A stretch of 64,000 nucleotides of DNA, taken from positions 1-64,000 of the forward strand of contig CAKZLB010000010.1 in assembly GCA_937124965.1 (NCBI GenBank). Reading direction: 5' to 3'. The stretch is from an uncultured Bacteroidota bacterium. GTDB lineage: Bacteria > Bacteroidota > Bacteroidia > NS11-12g > UBA9320. The notes beneath the pieces were generated by a model. It searched no databases. It was not told the origin of the DNA and saw only the letters and a program-made list of their open reading frames with translations. The position numbers and the translations under genes are program-made. Positions within the stretch are counted from its first letter, which is position 1. Each line of letters opens with the position of its first letter. This document shows positions 33,107 to 42,346 of the stretch, piece by piece.

Positions 33107-34347
33107 TAGACAAATTAAAATTTCCAAAGGAATGGGATTATAGGACAATTGCAGACTTAGCTGAGAATAGTAAAGAGCTTTTTGATGATGGAGATTGGAT
33201 TGAAGCTGAATACTTGACAGATTCAGGGATAAGGCTAGTTCAAACTGGAAATATTGGAGAGGGTATTTTTAAAGCAAAGGATAAGAAGAAATATATTTCG
33301 GAAAAGTCATTTAAGTTATTAAAATGCAAAGAGCTAAACGTTGGCGATATTCTAATTTGCAGATTAGCTGACCCAGCAGGTAGAGCTTGCATCCTTCCAG
33401 ATATAAACGAGGATAAAATAATAACTTCTGTTGATGTATCAATATATCGACCTAATGATGATTTAGTAAACAGAAGTTTCTTAGTTGCGTCAATGACTAC
33501 GTCAAAATGGTTCAATGAAGTTAGAGTGCGATGTGGAGGCTCAACAAGGACGAGAATCGCAAGAAGTGAGTTAGGGAAAATTAAAATCCCACTCCCACCA
33601 CTCCCCGAACAACGGGCCATAGCCAAAGTCTTGGGCTCAATGGACAAAGCCATAAACGCCAACAACCAACTCATTGCCCAAAAAGAGCTGCGTAAAAAAT
33701 GGTTGATGCAAAATTTGTTGACGGGTAAGAAACGGTTGAATGGGTTTGGTGGGGAGTGGAAGAAGATTGGTGCTGGGGAGTTATTTAAAAGCTTTACGAG
33801 GAAAGGGTTTGAAAATGAAGAACTTCTTTCTGCAACTCAAGACCGAGGTATCATTCCTAGGAACCAACTTGAGGGAAGGGTTACTATGCCATCCACAGGA
33901 ATCAAAGGATATAAACTTGTAGAACCTGGTGACTTTATTATTAGTCTTCGCTCATTCCAAGGTGGTCTTGAATACTCTTATCATAGAGGAGTTGTAAGTC
34001 CAGCCTACATTGTCCTTAAGCCAAAAGAGGAAATCAATGACGAGTTTTATAAGCAATATTATAAATCATATGAGTTCATAGGTCGACTGGCAACTGCTGT
34101 AATTGGGATACGTGATGGCAAGCAAATAAGCTATAATGATTATTGCATTGTTAAAATTCCTCATCCATCACTTGAAGAGCAAACCGCCATTGCACAAGTT
34201 TTACAAGCCGCTGACAAAGAATTGAACCTTCTCAAAGCAAAAACGGACAAGCTTAAAGAGCAGAAAAAGGGAATGATGCAGGTGTTGTTGACGGGGAAGA
34301 AACGGTTGAAGTTGTCTAAACATAATTTTAAAGATTTAAAAGGGTAA
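33103..34347 (+). CDS. hsdS: Type I R-M specificity subunit, two target-recognition domains
   Basis: 414 residues with two recognition domains (~1-165 and ~215-365), each followed by a conserved helical spacer: 'PLPPLPEQRAIAKVLGSMDKAI' and 'PHPSLEEQTAIAQVLQAADKEL'. Each spacer ends with a near-identical 'LLTGKKRL'. The two spacers are matched at DNA level (33704-33740 against 34274-34310, 32 of 37 bases), a usual place for domain shuffling by recombination. It defines the bipartite target of the HsdM/HsdR complex. Confidence 0.93.
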   Translation: MIDKLKFPKEWDYRTIADLAENSKELFDDGDWIEAEYLTDSGIRLVQTGNIGEGIFKAKDKKKYISEKSFKLLKCKELNVGDILICRLADPAGRACILPDINEDKIITSVDVSIYRPNDDLVNRSFLVASMTTSKWFNEVRVRCGGSTRTRIARSELGKIKIPLPPLPEQRAIAKVLGSMDKAINANNQLIAQKELRKKWLMQNLLTGKKRLNGFGGEWKKIGAGELFKSFTRKGFENEELLSATQDRGIIPRNQLEGRVTMPSTGIKGYKLVEPGDFIISLRSFQGGLEYSYHRGVVSPAYIVLKPKEEINDEFYKQYYKSYEFIGRLATAVIGIRDGKQISYNDYCIVKIPHPSLEEQTAIAQVLQAADKELNLLKAKTDKLKEQKKGMMQVLLTGKKRLKLSKHNFKDLKG

Positions 34348-34349
34348 CT

Positions 34350-34862
34350 ATGGATATAAACGAAAAAGTACCGCAAAATATTCAGGCGCTTGTAGGCAAT
34401 ATAGGGGAAGGAATGGTACTATTTAAACTATACGAGTTAACCTATAACCATGAGCATTTAGAAGTATTCAAAAATTATTCTGAAAGTGGCTATGACGTGG
34501 GTATTCGTGACGCTAGAACGGGGATAAAAGTAAGAGTTGAAGTAAAAACGCGACAAAGACGGATCTCCACCTCCAAAGAGTCAGATAAAAATTCTTGCCA
34601 TTTTACCTTAACCGAGAACGAAAAAAAATGTGCCGATATCATGGTTGGTTATTGGTTAGAATTCAATGACTTCTTTGTTGTTCCAGTAGATAAATTAGAC
34701 CAAATGAAAAATGGTAAGTATAATAATGGTGATCAAAAATTTGTGTACAAGCATATTGTTTCTAGAAAAAAAACCCAGCAGCCTAACGGTCATAAATACT
34801 CAGAGAAAACTATGATTTATGTAAATAATTGGAAGATAATTTTAGATGAAATAACAAACTAA
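34350..34862 (+). CDS. Putative PD-(D/E)XK nuclease-like protein
   Basis: 170 residues, cytosolic. After a helix ('NIGEGMVLFKLYEL') comes 'ESGYDVGIRDARTGIKVRVEVKTRQRR'. The spacing of D (in GYD), E and K (in VEVK) matches the PD-(D/E)XK catalytic core, as in Mrr- or DUF3883-like accessory nucleases. The C-terminal region ('DIMVGYWLEFNDFFVVPVDKL') looks like the following strand-helix unit. It begins 2 bases after the hsdS stop and so is part of the operon. Activity is inferred from the motif only. Confidence 0.6.
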   Translation: MDINEKVPQNIQALVGNIGEGMVLFKLYELTYNHEHLEVFKNYSESGYDVGIRDARTGIKVRVEVKTRQRRISTSKESDKNSCHFTLTENEKKCADIMVGYWLEFNDFFVVPVDKLDQMKNGKYNNGDQKFVYKHIVSRKKTQQPNGHKYSEKTMIYVNNWKIILDEITN

Positions 34863-34868
34863 CTAAAA

Positions 34869-35111
34869 ATGACAAAGCGTAAAGAAATACACATAGTCCC
34901 CAATAAAGACAAAGGTGGTTGGGATGCAAAAAAGAATAATGCCGAAAGAGCATCAAAGCACTTTGACAAAAAGGAAGATGCCATGCAATGGAGTAAAGAA
35001 AAGGCCAAGAAAGATGGTGCTGAATTAATCCCTCATAAGCGAGATGGAAAAATTCAAAACCCCAATAGCTATGGCAATGATCCAAATCCGCCCAAAGACA
35101 AAAAGCATTAG
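34869..35111 (+). CDS. DUF2188 family small protein
   Basis: 80 residues, strongly charged. 'IHIVPNKDKGGWDAKKNNAERASKHFDKKEDAMQWSKEKAKKDGAELIPHKRDGKIQ' is a textbook DUF2188 domain (two short strands around a helix), followed by a Pro/Asn/Lys-rich tail. The family function is unknown. It lies 6 bases after the nuclease-like gene and 3 bases before the AlbA_2 gene, so it is embedded in the R-M operon. Confidence 0.85.
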   Translation: MTKRKEIHIVPNKDKGGWDAKKNNAERASKHFDKKEDAMQWSKEKAKKDGAELIPHKRDGKIQNPNSYGNDPNPPKDKKH

Positions 35112-35114
35112 CCT

Positions 35115-36800
35115 ATGACAATAGCGGAACTAAAACAGCTTAAAGAAAGCGAAGATAAAGTTGAATTTAAAGAGGCAAAGAATCAATATGCCTACAATAG
35201 CAGTCGTAAAAGTGTGCTAGGATATACCGTGGCTTTTGCCAATGAAAAAGGCGGTTATTTGGTCTTTGGATTGAAAGATGCGCACCCGCATGATGTTTGT
35301 GGCTCAAAAGCGTATGAAGGTAGAGAAGGCCAATTGGAGCAAGACGTTTATCGAGATACCGGAGTAAGAATACAAACTGAAGTACTTTATGAAGGAACCA
35401 ATCGTGTATTGGTTATCAAAATTCCTTCTCGACCGATTGGCAAGCCTTTGTATTTTAATGATGTGCCATTGATGAGAGTTGGTGACGGTCTGGATAGAAT
35501 GTCAGATGAGATGTATCTGTCTATCATTCAAGAACAAGAACCCGACTTCTCAGCCAAGTTTTGTGAAGGCATCGGCATAGGCGATCTGGATGAAGTGGCC
35601 ATAAAAAAGTTGAAAGAAAGCTATGCCCGAAAACAAAAGAATACTGGCTTTTTGCAACTCAGTACCGAGCAAGTTTTGACCGATTTAAAATTGCTCGACA
35701 ATGGTAAGCTCACCTATGCGGCACTGATCCTACTCGCTAAAAAAGAAGTCATTCATAATAAACTTCCCCAAAGCAAAACCATTTGGGAGTTTCGCAACAG
35801 CGAAGCACAAATACACCACGATAGCCGAGAAGTAGTTGATGAACCCTTGTTCATTGCCATTGACACTATCTGGAAGCTCATTAATCAACCCACACTCAAT
35901 CGAAAGTATCCAATTCAGTCCGGAGCATATATTTTCGATCTATATGATTTTAACGAAGAAGTAATTCGTGAAGCCGTTCTCAATGCAATTGCCCACAGAG
36001 ATTATACCATTACCAGCGAAGCGGTTGTAAAACAATATCCAGATAAAATCACCATTGCAAATCCAGGCGGTTTCCCTAAAGGTGTAACCATTGAGAACAT
36101 ACTTACGGTAAGCAGCACACCTAGGAGTCGCCTGATGACTGAAATTTTAGAAAAGACCGGATTGGTGGAACGTAGCGGGCAAGGTGTAGATAAGATTTTC
36201 TCCGTCACCCTATCAGAAGGTAAAGCCGAGCCGGATTATGAAAATTCGGATATGTTTCAGGTTTCGCTTACCCTAAGAACTGAAATTATCGACAAGGCTT
36301 TTCATGTATTCGTAAGCCAATACCAAAACAGCGAGAAAGAACCCAAATTGGGCGTAGAGCAAATCATTACGCTTTGCAAAATACGGAACGGCATTTTCCA
36401 AAACTTGAAAACCGAAATCGTAAGCCAATTAGAGAAATCAGGTTTAGTTGAAAAGGTTTCAGGTCATACCAATCGCTACACATTATCCCAGGATTATCAT
36501 GCTTTGGTCAATGAGAGTCTGAGAATAGGCAAACGATACATGGTAAAAGAAATAGAACAGATACTGTTCGCCTTGCAGGGAAATGCTTTGAAAATAGGTG
36601 ACCTCGAAGAAATGCTAAAAGACTCTCTTTCAAGAAATCAAATAAAATACCTGATGAAGAAGCTAATGGAAGATAAAGTGCTGAAAGTTGAAGGGAAAAT
36701 AAAAGGTGCTCGATATTCTATTGCTGATAAACATGCTGATCTAACAGGTGATGTTTTACTAAGTGCAGTTATTGCAGAACTAAGAGGTAAATATGAATAA
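35115..36800 (+). CDS. AlbA_2 (Schlafen-like) / RecG-C-like ATP-binding protein
   Basis: 561 residues. The N-terminal AlbA_2 domain (~1-130) shows 'ESEDKVEFKEAKN', 'VAFANEKGGYLVFGLKD' and 'IPSRPIGKPLYF'. A central HATPase_c_4/RecG-C-like domain (~270-370) shows 'IREAVLNAIAHRDYT', 'ITIANPGGFPKG' and 'VERSGQGVDKIF'. The C-terminal ~170 residues look like winged-helix units. These proteins are often found in defence islands and annotated as putative DNA-binding or transcriptional regulators. A role as an R-M accessory or sensor is inferred from position. Confidence 0.8.
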   Translation: MTIAELKQLKESEDKVEFKEAKNQYAYNSSRKSVLGYTVAFANEKGGYLVFGLKDAHPHDVCGSKAYEGREGQLEQDVYRDTGVRIQTEVLYEGTNRVLVIKIPSRPIGKPLYFNDVPLMRVGDGLDRMSDEMYLSIIQEQEPDFSAKFCEGIGIGDLDEVAIKKLKESYARKQKNTGFLQLSTEQVLTDLKLLDNGKLTYAALILLAKKEVIHNKLPQSKTIWEFRNSEAQIHHDSREVVDEPLFIAIDTIWKLINQPTLNRKYPIQSGAYIFDLYDFNEEVIREAVLNAIAHRDYTITSEAVVKQYPDKITIANPGGFPKGVTIENILTVSSTPRSRLMTEILEKTGLVERSGQGVDKIFSVTLSEGKAEPDYENSDMFQVSLTLRTEIIDKAFHVFVSQYQNSEKEPKLGVEQIITLCKIRNGIFQNLKTEIVSQLEKSGLVEKVSGHTNRYTLSQDYHALVNESLRIGKRYMVKEIEQILFALQGNALKIGDLEEMLKDSLSRNQIKYLMKKLMEDKVLKVEGKIKGARYSIADKHADLTGDVLLSAVIAELRGKYE

Positions 36801-37082
36801 GCAGCTAATTGTCTATATGCCGTTAATGATTCTCTGTATACCAAAGATGAAGAAGCTAAAGAAGAAGCTAAAAGAGACGGTCCTATTCTTTGTATTGCAG
36901 CTACAAGAGATAGAGTTGTTAATTCACAACACTTTCAAAACGCTGATTATCAATACATTAATACGTTATTCGCCTGGTTTTCAATTCTCTGTATCTGGCT
37001 GCGAATTCTCTGTATTGGTTCCGGAACCGACAAATTTCAATTCTCTGTATCGGGCTTCCGATTCTCTAAAAATGATAAAATA
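36801..37082 (+). repeat. Spacer between AlbA_2 gene and hsdR with ATTCTCTGTAT minisatellite
   Basis: ATTCTCTGTAT occurs exactly at 36829, 36984, 37005 and 37040, with one mismatch at 36885 and as a partial copy at 37061. The last four copies are spaced 21, 35 and 21 bases. A 12-bp perfect palindrome GGTTCCGGAACC lies at 37017-37028. The hsdR reading frame is open through the whole spacer but has no ATG, GTG or TTG before 37083, and its first ~55 codons look like protein sequence. It may be a decayed gene, phase-variable linker or regulatory minisatellite. Confidence 0.55.
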
Positions 37083-40000
37083 ATGGAAACACCAAGTTTT
37101 AAAGAAGACCATATCAGCCAGATTCCAGCATTACAAATGCTGCAAAAATTGGGCTATCAATATCTTACGCCAGTTGAAGCTTTGCAATTCAGAGGTGATA
37201 AATCCACACAGGTAATTCTTGAAGATGTCCTGCGTAAGCAACTGAAAGAAATCAACTCCATTAAAATTGGTAGTAAAAGAGAAGAACGATTTACCTCCGG
37301 TAATATAGAAATGGGCATTCGTGCATTGAAGGAATTACCCATGAATGAAGGTTACATAAATGCATGCGAGACCGCCTACAACTTGCTTACACTTGGAAAA
37401 GCACTAGAGCAAAGCATAGATGGTGATAAGAAAAGTCATACGCTACGCTATATCGACTGGGAGCACATTGAAAACAATGTCTTTCATGTTACAGAAGAAT
37501 ATAGCGTTATGCGCAGTACCAGCAAAGAACACTACCGTCCCGATTTAGTATTGTTCGTTAATGGTATTCCAATTACCATCATCGAGTGCAAACGGCCCGA
37601 CATGAAGGAGCCTTTAAAACAGGCTATCAGTCAGCATTTGCGAAACCAACAAGAAGATGGGATTAGAGGTTTGTATGTTTATTCCCAATTATCCTTGAGC
37701 ATAGCCACGCAAGAAGCCTCTTATGCCACCAATGCTACCCCAGAAAAATTTTGGTCTAAATGGCAAGAAAAGTTTGATTCAGAAACCGAAGAAAAACAAT
37801 ACCATCAGAAATTAGCAGAGCTGAAGAATCAGCCTTTAACAAAAGGTGAAAAGGATAAACTATTCTCCGACCGATTTAGGTATGTAAGAAACTATTTTGA
37901 TGCACTTGAAAGTGAAAATATTCTACCAACGCTACAAGATGAGTACCTCTTTGGATTGTGCAGGCCTAAGCGTTTGATGGATTTAATTTTCAACTTTATT
38001 TTATTCGATAATGGCACAAAAAAGATTGCACGCTATCAACAATATTTTGCCATAAAGAAATCGATAAAACGAATACATCGTATAGAAGGCGGAAGCAGAC
38101 AAGGCGGTGTAATATGGCACACACAAGGAAGTGGGAAATCACTTACCATGGTCATGCTGGCTCAAGCTATTGCCATGGATAGAAGCATTCGCAATCCAAA
38201 AATCATATTGGTAACAGACAGAACCGATTTGGATAGACAAATTACAGGGACATTCAGAAAATGCGGGCGATTTGTGGAGAATGCATCAACAGGAAAAAGA
38301 CTAGTTGATTTATTAGAAAGTAAAAGTGATGCAGTTGTAACCACTATCATCAACAAGTTTGTGGCTGCTATGAAAAAAATCAGCAAGCCACTGGATAGCC
38401 ATGACATATTTGTGCTAGTAGATGAAGGTCACCGATCACAAAACGGAACTTTCAACATTGAAATGCAAAAGACTTTGCCAAACGCCTGTTTCATTGCTTT
38501 AACGGGGACACCACTATTCAAAAAAGACAAAAGCACTGCTGCTAAGTTTGGAGGAATTATAGATGCTTATACGGTGGATCAAGCTGTAAAAGACAAGGCA
38601 GTTGTGCCGCTTTTATACGAAGGCCGATTGGCAAAACAAACGGTGAATGCCAGTCCATTGGATACATTTTTCGAAATGGTTTCAGAACCATTAACCGAGT
38701 ATCAAAAGGCTGATTTCAAAAAGAAATTTAGTCGTGCTGATCAATTGAACAGTGCCGAACAAAAAATATATGCAATTGCATGGAACGTTAGTTTGCACTT
38801 TAGAGACAACTGGCAAGGCACTCCGTTCAAAGCTCAATTAGTGTGTGACAAAAAGGTGAATGCCATCCGTTACAAAGAGTTTCTGGATGAAATAGGGATT
38901 GTATCAAGTGAGGTGCTCATATCATCAATTGATGAACGAGAAGGTGAAGACAGTGCGTATGAGAAATCATCCGAAAAAGAGAATCGATTTTGGAAACGCA
39001 TGATGGACGAACATGGGAACTCAAAGACCTATGAGAAAAACATAATCAGTCGATTTAAAAACCAGGAAGCCCCAGAGATTATTATCGTTGTAGATAAACT
39101 CCTAACAGGATTTGACGAACCTAAGAATACAGTTCTTTACCTCACCCGAAATTTACAAAGTCACAAACTGCTGCAAGCAATTGCGAGAGTGAACCGGATT
39201 TATCCGGATAAAGAGTTTGGCTACATCATTGACTATTATGGTGTAATAGAGAATTTGGATGATGCCCTAACTATGTATTCTTCATTTGAAGATTTTGATG
39301 CGGATGATTTAGAAGGTACTTTAACAAACATCAATGAGGAAATACAAAAGCTTCCTCAAAAGCATTCGGAATTGTGGGACATCTTCAAAACGATCACAAA
39401 TAAACGTGATGCAGAGGCGTACCAGCTATTACTAAAGGATGAGGCAATACGCGTTGTGTTCTATGATAAACTTGCTGCCTTTGCCAAAGGATTGAAACTG
39501 GCACTTTCATCCATGCAATTCCATAAGGAGGTGGACGAAAAAACAATTGATCGCTATAAGGAAGATTTAGCCATGTTCATGAAGTTAAGAATGGCTGTAG
39601 TAGAGCGGTACTCGGATGCAGTTGATTACAAACAATATGAAGGTCAAATCCAGAAACTTATTGATACGCATATCACAACTGAAAAAGTTCAAGTCATCAC
39701 AGAGCTTGTAAACATTTTTGATAAAGAAAAATTTCAACAAGAAGTCGAAAACACAACTGGAAAAGCTGCAAAAGCGGATAAAATAGCCAGCAGAACTGCA
39801 AAGCATATTTCTGAGAAGATGGATGAAGACCCAGCTTTCTACAAGAAGTTTTCTCAAATGCTATCGGAGACGATTGCAGAATACGAAGAAAAGAGAATCA
39901 ATGAAGCTCAGTACTTGAGTAAAGTTCAAGAAATCATGGAAAATGTGCTGGCTCATACTGACAGTGATATTCCGGAGAGTTTACAGAAAAGAGAAGTAGC

Positions 40001-40307
40001 TAAAGCGTTTTATGGATTAACATTAGAATCACTTGTCGACAAAGTTCAAGACGCTGTAGTGAGAAGAGAGATTGCAGTTCAATCAGCCATACATATTGAT
40101 GATTTGATAAGTGAATCGGTATTGGATACAGAAAAACCGATTATCGATTGGCAGCACAAATCAAATATTACCGGAAAGCTTCTAATTGAAATTGGAGACT
40201 ACTTAATTGATGAGGTTAGAGATAAATACAATGTCTCATTAACCTTCGGAGAAATGGATCAAATTGCGAACAGCTGCATTGAAGTTGCTAAACTCCGTTA
40301 TAAATGA
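37083..40307 (+). CDS. hsdR: Type I restriction endonuclease subunit
   Basis: 1074 residues, typical length. The N-terminal nuclease domain has Asp154 (RPDL) and E-C-K (168-170), the PD-(D/E)XK triad. The SF2 motor has Walker A TQGSGKS (347-353), motif II DEGH (447-450) and motif III TGTP (474-477), with helicase motif 'LLTGFDEPKNTVLYL' in the second RecA domain. A C-terminal helical domain binds HsdM. It translocates DNA and cuts far from unmethylated sites. All catalytic residues are present, so it appears functional. Confidence 0.95.
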   Translation: METPSFKEDHISQIPALQMLQKLGYQYLTPVEALQFRGDKSTQVILEDVLRKQLKEINSIKIGSKREERFTSGNIEMGIRALKELPMNEGYINACETAYNLLTLGKALEQSIDGDKKSHTLRYIDWEHIENNVFHVTEEYSVMRSTSKEHYRPDLVLFVNGIPITIIECKRPDMKEPLKQAISQHLRNQQEDGIRGLYVYSQLSLSIATQEASYATNATPEKFWSKWQEKFDSETEEKQYHQKLAELKNQPLTKGEKDKLFSDRFRYVRNYFDALESENILPTLQDEYLFGLCRPKRLMDLIFNFILFDNGTKKIARYQQYFAIKKSIKRIHRIEGGSRQGGVIWHTQGSGKSLTMVMLAQAIAMDRSIRNPKIILVTDRTDLDRQITGTFRKCGRFVENASTGKRLVDLLESKSDAVVTTIINKFVAAMKKISKPLDSHDIFVLVDEGHRSQNGTFNIEMQKTLPNACFIALTGTPLFKKDKSTAAKFGGIIDAYTVDQAVKDKAVVPLLYEGRLAKQTVNASPLDTFFEMVSEPLTEYQKADFKKKFSRADQLNSAEQKIYAIAWNVSLHFRDNWQGTPFKAQLVCDKKVNAIRYKEFLDEIGIVSSEVLISSIDEREGEDSAYEKSSEKENRFWKRMMDEHGNSKTYEKNIISRFKNQEAPEIIIVVDKLLTGFDEPKNTVLYLTRNLQSHKLLQAIARVNRIYPDKEFGYIIDYYGVIENLDDALTMYSSFEDFDADDLEGTLTNINEEIQKLPQKHSELWDIFKTITNKRDAEAYQLLLKDEAIRVVFYDKLAAFAKGLKLALSSMQFHKEVDEKTIDRYKEDLAMFMKLRMAVVERYSDAVDYKQYEGQIQKLIDTHITTEKVQVITELVNIFDKEKFQQEVENTTGKAAKADKIASRTAKHISEKMDEDPAFYKKFSQMLSETIAEYEEKRINEAQYLSKVQEIMENVLAHTDSDIPESLQKREVAKAFYGLTLESLVDKVQDAVVRREIAVQSAIHIDDLISESVLDTEKPIIDWQHKSNITGKLLIEIGDYLIDEVRDKYNVSLTFGEMDQIANSCIEVAKLRYK

Positions 40308-41002
40308 TGATGGCTTCTATTCAATTCGGTTCAAAGCAAATTGACTATCAGATTGAATATTCTGAGAGAAAGACTTTAGGTATCACGGTTACCCCTGATA
40401 TGGACGTATTGGTTAAAGCGCCGAATGATAGTCCGATTTCAAAAATAGAAGAAAAGCTGCACAAGAAAGCTCCTTGGATTATCAAGCAGCAAAGTTTTTT
40501 CTTAGCCTATCATCCAAAAACGACTAAACGGAAATACATCTCGGGTGAAACGCACTTGTACCTAGGAAGACAATATTTGCTTAAAGTAGAAGAAAACGAA
40601 AAGGAATCAGTAAAGCTGAAAGGGAAGTTTATTGAAGTAAAAACTCATGATAAGACAAGAGTAAAAAAGCTCTTAAATAATTGGTATTTGGAACATGCAA
40701 GATCAAAATTCCATTCGACTGCAGAGCCTCTTATTGAAAAATTCAAGAAATACAAAGTGGAACCTAGTTCAATTGTATTGCGAGAAATGCCCACACGTTG
40801 GGGCAGTTGCACACCTAAAGGAAAAATCATTTTGAACCCAGAATTAATCAAGGCGCCAAGAGGCTGTATTGAATATGTAATCGTGCATGAACTGTGTCAT
40901 CTGATTCATCACGATCATACCCAGAAATTTATGGATTTACAGACTAAAGAAATGAAGGATTGGGAAAAATGGAAAAGTAAATTAGAAATGTTATTAGCAT
41001 GA
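40304..41002 (+). CDS. YgjP-like (DUF45) zinc metallopeptidase
   Basis: 232 residues. 'MPTRWGSCTPKGKIILNPELIKAP' and 'IEYVIVHELCHLIHHDHTQKF' are the YgjP-type signature, with HELCH (195-199) and a third His ligand ~205. Relatives include gluzincin-fold SprT/Wss1-like proteases. It overlaps hsdR by 4 bases (three consecutive ATGs at 40304-40312), so it is translationally coupled to the restriction subunit. Homologues are often found beside type I R-M genes; control of HsdR or cleavage of DNA-protein complexes is possible but not shown. Confidence 0.85.
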   Translation: MMMASIQFGSKQIDYQIEYSERKTLGITVTPDMDVLVKAPNDSPISKIEEKLHKKAPWIIKQQSFFLAYHPKTTKRKYISGETHLYLGRQYLLKVEENEKESVKLKGKFIEVKTHDKTRVKKLLNNWYLEHARSKFHSTAEPLIEKFKKYKVEPSSIVLREMPTRWGSCTPKGKIILNPELIKAPRGCIEYVIVHELCHLIHHDHTQKFMDLQTKEMKDWEKWKSKLEMLLA

Positions 41003-41149
41003 AAAAGCCGGCATACTTTAATGGCTATTGAGCATTCTTACTGTGGGACGCCAACGATACCACAGCCAAAACGTTGTTCATAACCTAAAACTTATCCAAC
41101 AATTGGATATATGATAGCATTTGCAGTTGATTGGAAAGTATAATGCATT

Positions 41150-42187
41150 ATGATTAAAGGTAGAGGGACAAGCATAAATTCACACAATCGGTTTGACAAA
41201 AACCAATACGTTCCGGATGAGGGAGAGCGCTTGGAAGACGCTGGTGTGCCTTCGACAAAAATTATCGAAATCAACGCTAAGAGTATTGTCAATCAGGTGA
41301 ATAGTCCTGACGTCCCATTGAGTTGGAGTATGAACCCATACCAAGGTTGCGAACATGGTTGTACGTATTGTTATGCGCGTGAAACACATCAATACTGGGG
41401 GTATAGTGGTGGTGTAGATTTTGAAAATGTCATTTTAGTTAAAAAGGATGCTGCCTCGTTATTAAAAAAGAAATTTCAAAGCCCGAGCTGGAAAGGTGAA
41501 GGCATCATGCTTAGTGGAAATACGGATTGTTATCAGCCTATTGAGCGCAAATTGAAAATTACACGTGGCTTGTTAGAGGTATGTAGAACGCATAAAAATC
41601 CCGTAGGAATTATTACTAAAAACAGTTTAGTGACGAGGGATATCGACATTTTACAAGAAATGGCTAAAGACCAATTAACGTATGTAGTGCTGAGTATAAC
41701 CTCATTAGACGACTCGTTGCGCAGAATTTTGGAACCACGTACCGCTTCCGTTAAGAGCAAATTACAAACAATCGAAAAACTATCAGAAGCAGGCATCCCA
41801 GTCGGGGTTATGATGGCACCAATTATTCCAGCGTTAAATAGTCATGAAATTATGGATATGGCAAACACGGTTTCAAGAGCAGGAGCCACTGTGTTACGAC
41901 ATACTATTGTACGACTTAATGGTTGTGTTGAAGAGTTATTTAGCGATTGGCTTGAAAGACATTTCCCGGATCGCAAGAAAAAAATATTAATGCATATAGC
42001 AGATTGTCATGGAGGGAGTTTGCAAGATTCGCGTTTTAAAACACGGATGTCTGGGGAAGGGAATTATGCGAATATGATAAAACAGCAGTTCAAAATCGCG
42101 ACTAAGAAATACAACCTTAACAATGAGCGGTTTTCTTTGAACGAAACTCTTTTTAGTAAAACTGGTCAGCTTGGTTTGGGGTTGTAG
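41150..42187 (+). CDS. PA0069-family radical SAM protein
   Basis: 345 residues. The 4Fe-4S cluster motif is CEHGCTYCYA (Cys67, Cys71, Cys74). 'MNPYQGCEHGCTYCYAR', 'GIMLSGNTDCYQPIE' and 'SPSWKGEGI' are features of the PA0069/SplB-like clade. The family is widespread and lacks a proven reaction. It lies just past the restriction island, 147 bases after the metallopeptidase, and is probably not part of it. Confidence 0.9.
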   Translation: MIKGRGTSINSHNRFDKNQYVPDEGERLEDAGVPSTKIIEINAKSIVNQVNSPDVPLSWSMNPYQGCEHGCTYCYARETHQYWGYSGGVDFENVILVKKDAASLLKKKFQSPSWKGEGIMLSGNTDCYQPIERKLKITRGLLEVCRTHKNPVGIITKNSLVTRDIDILQEMAKDQLTYVVLSITSLDDSLRRILEPRTASVKSKLQTIEKLSEAGIPVGVMMAPIIPALNSHEIMDMANTVSRAGATVLRHTIVRLNGCVEELFSDWLERHFPDRKKKILMHIADCHGGSLQDSRFKTRMSGEGNYANMIKQQFKIATKKYNLNNERFSLNETLFSKTGQLGLGL

Positions 42188-42346
42188 TTATTTTACTATG
42201 TTTTCGCCCGTAGTGTAATACTGTCGCGATATTACAGCTGATAAATCCCAGGCGAATTTTAGTTAAATCACGAATTATCAATAAGATATGCAACGTTCTG
42301 CCTTGTAATATGCTCATAGTACTACACATATTACAAACATCACATA

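Noticed and set aside
36793-37083. Plus-strand frame of 96 codons overlapping the AlbA_2 stop
   Set aside because: The composition is Leu/Lys/Ile-rich with no domain. The alternative frame in line with hsdR looks more protein-like, so I treat the stretch as repeat or relic.
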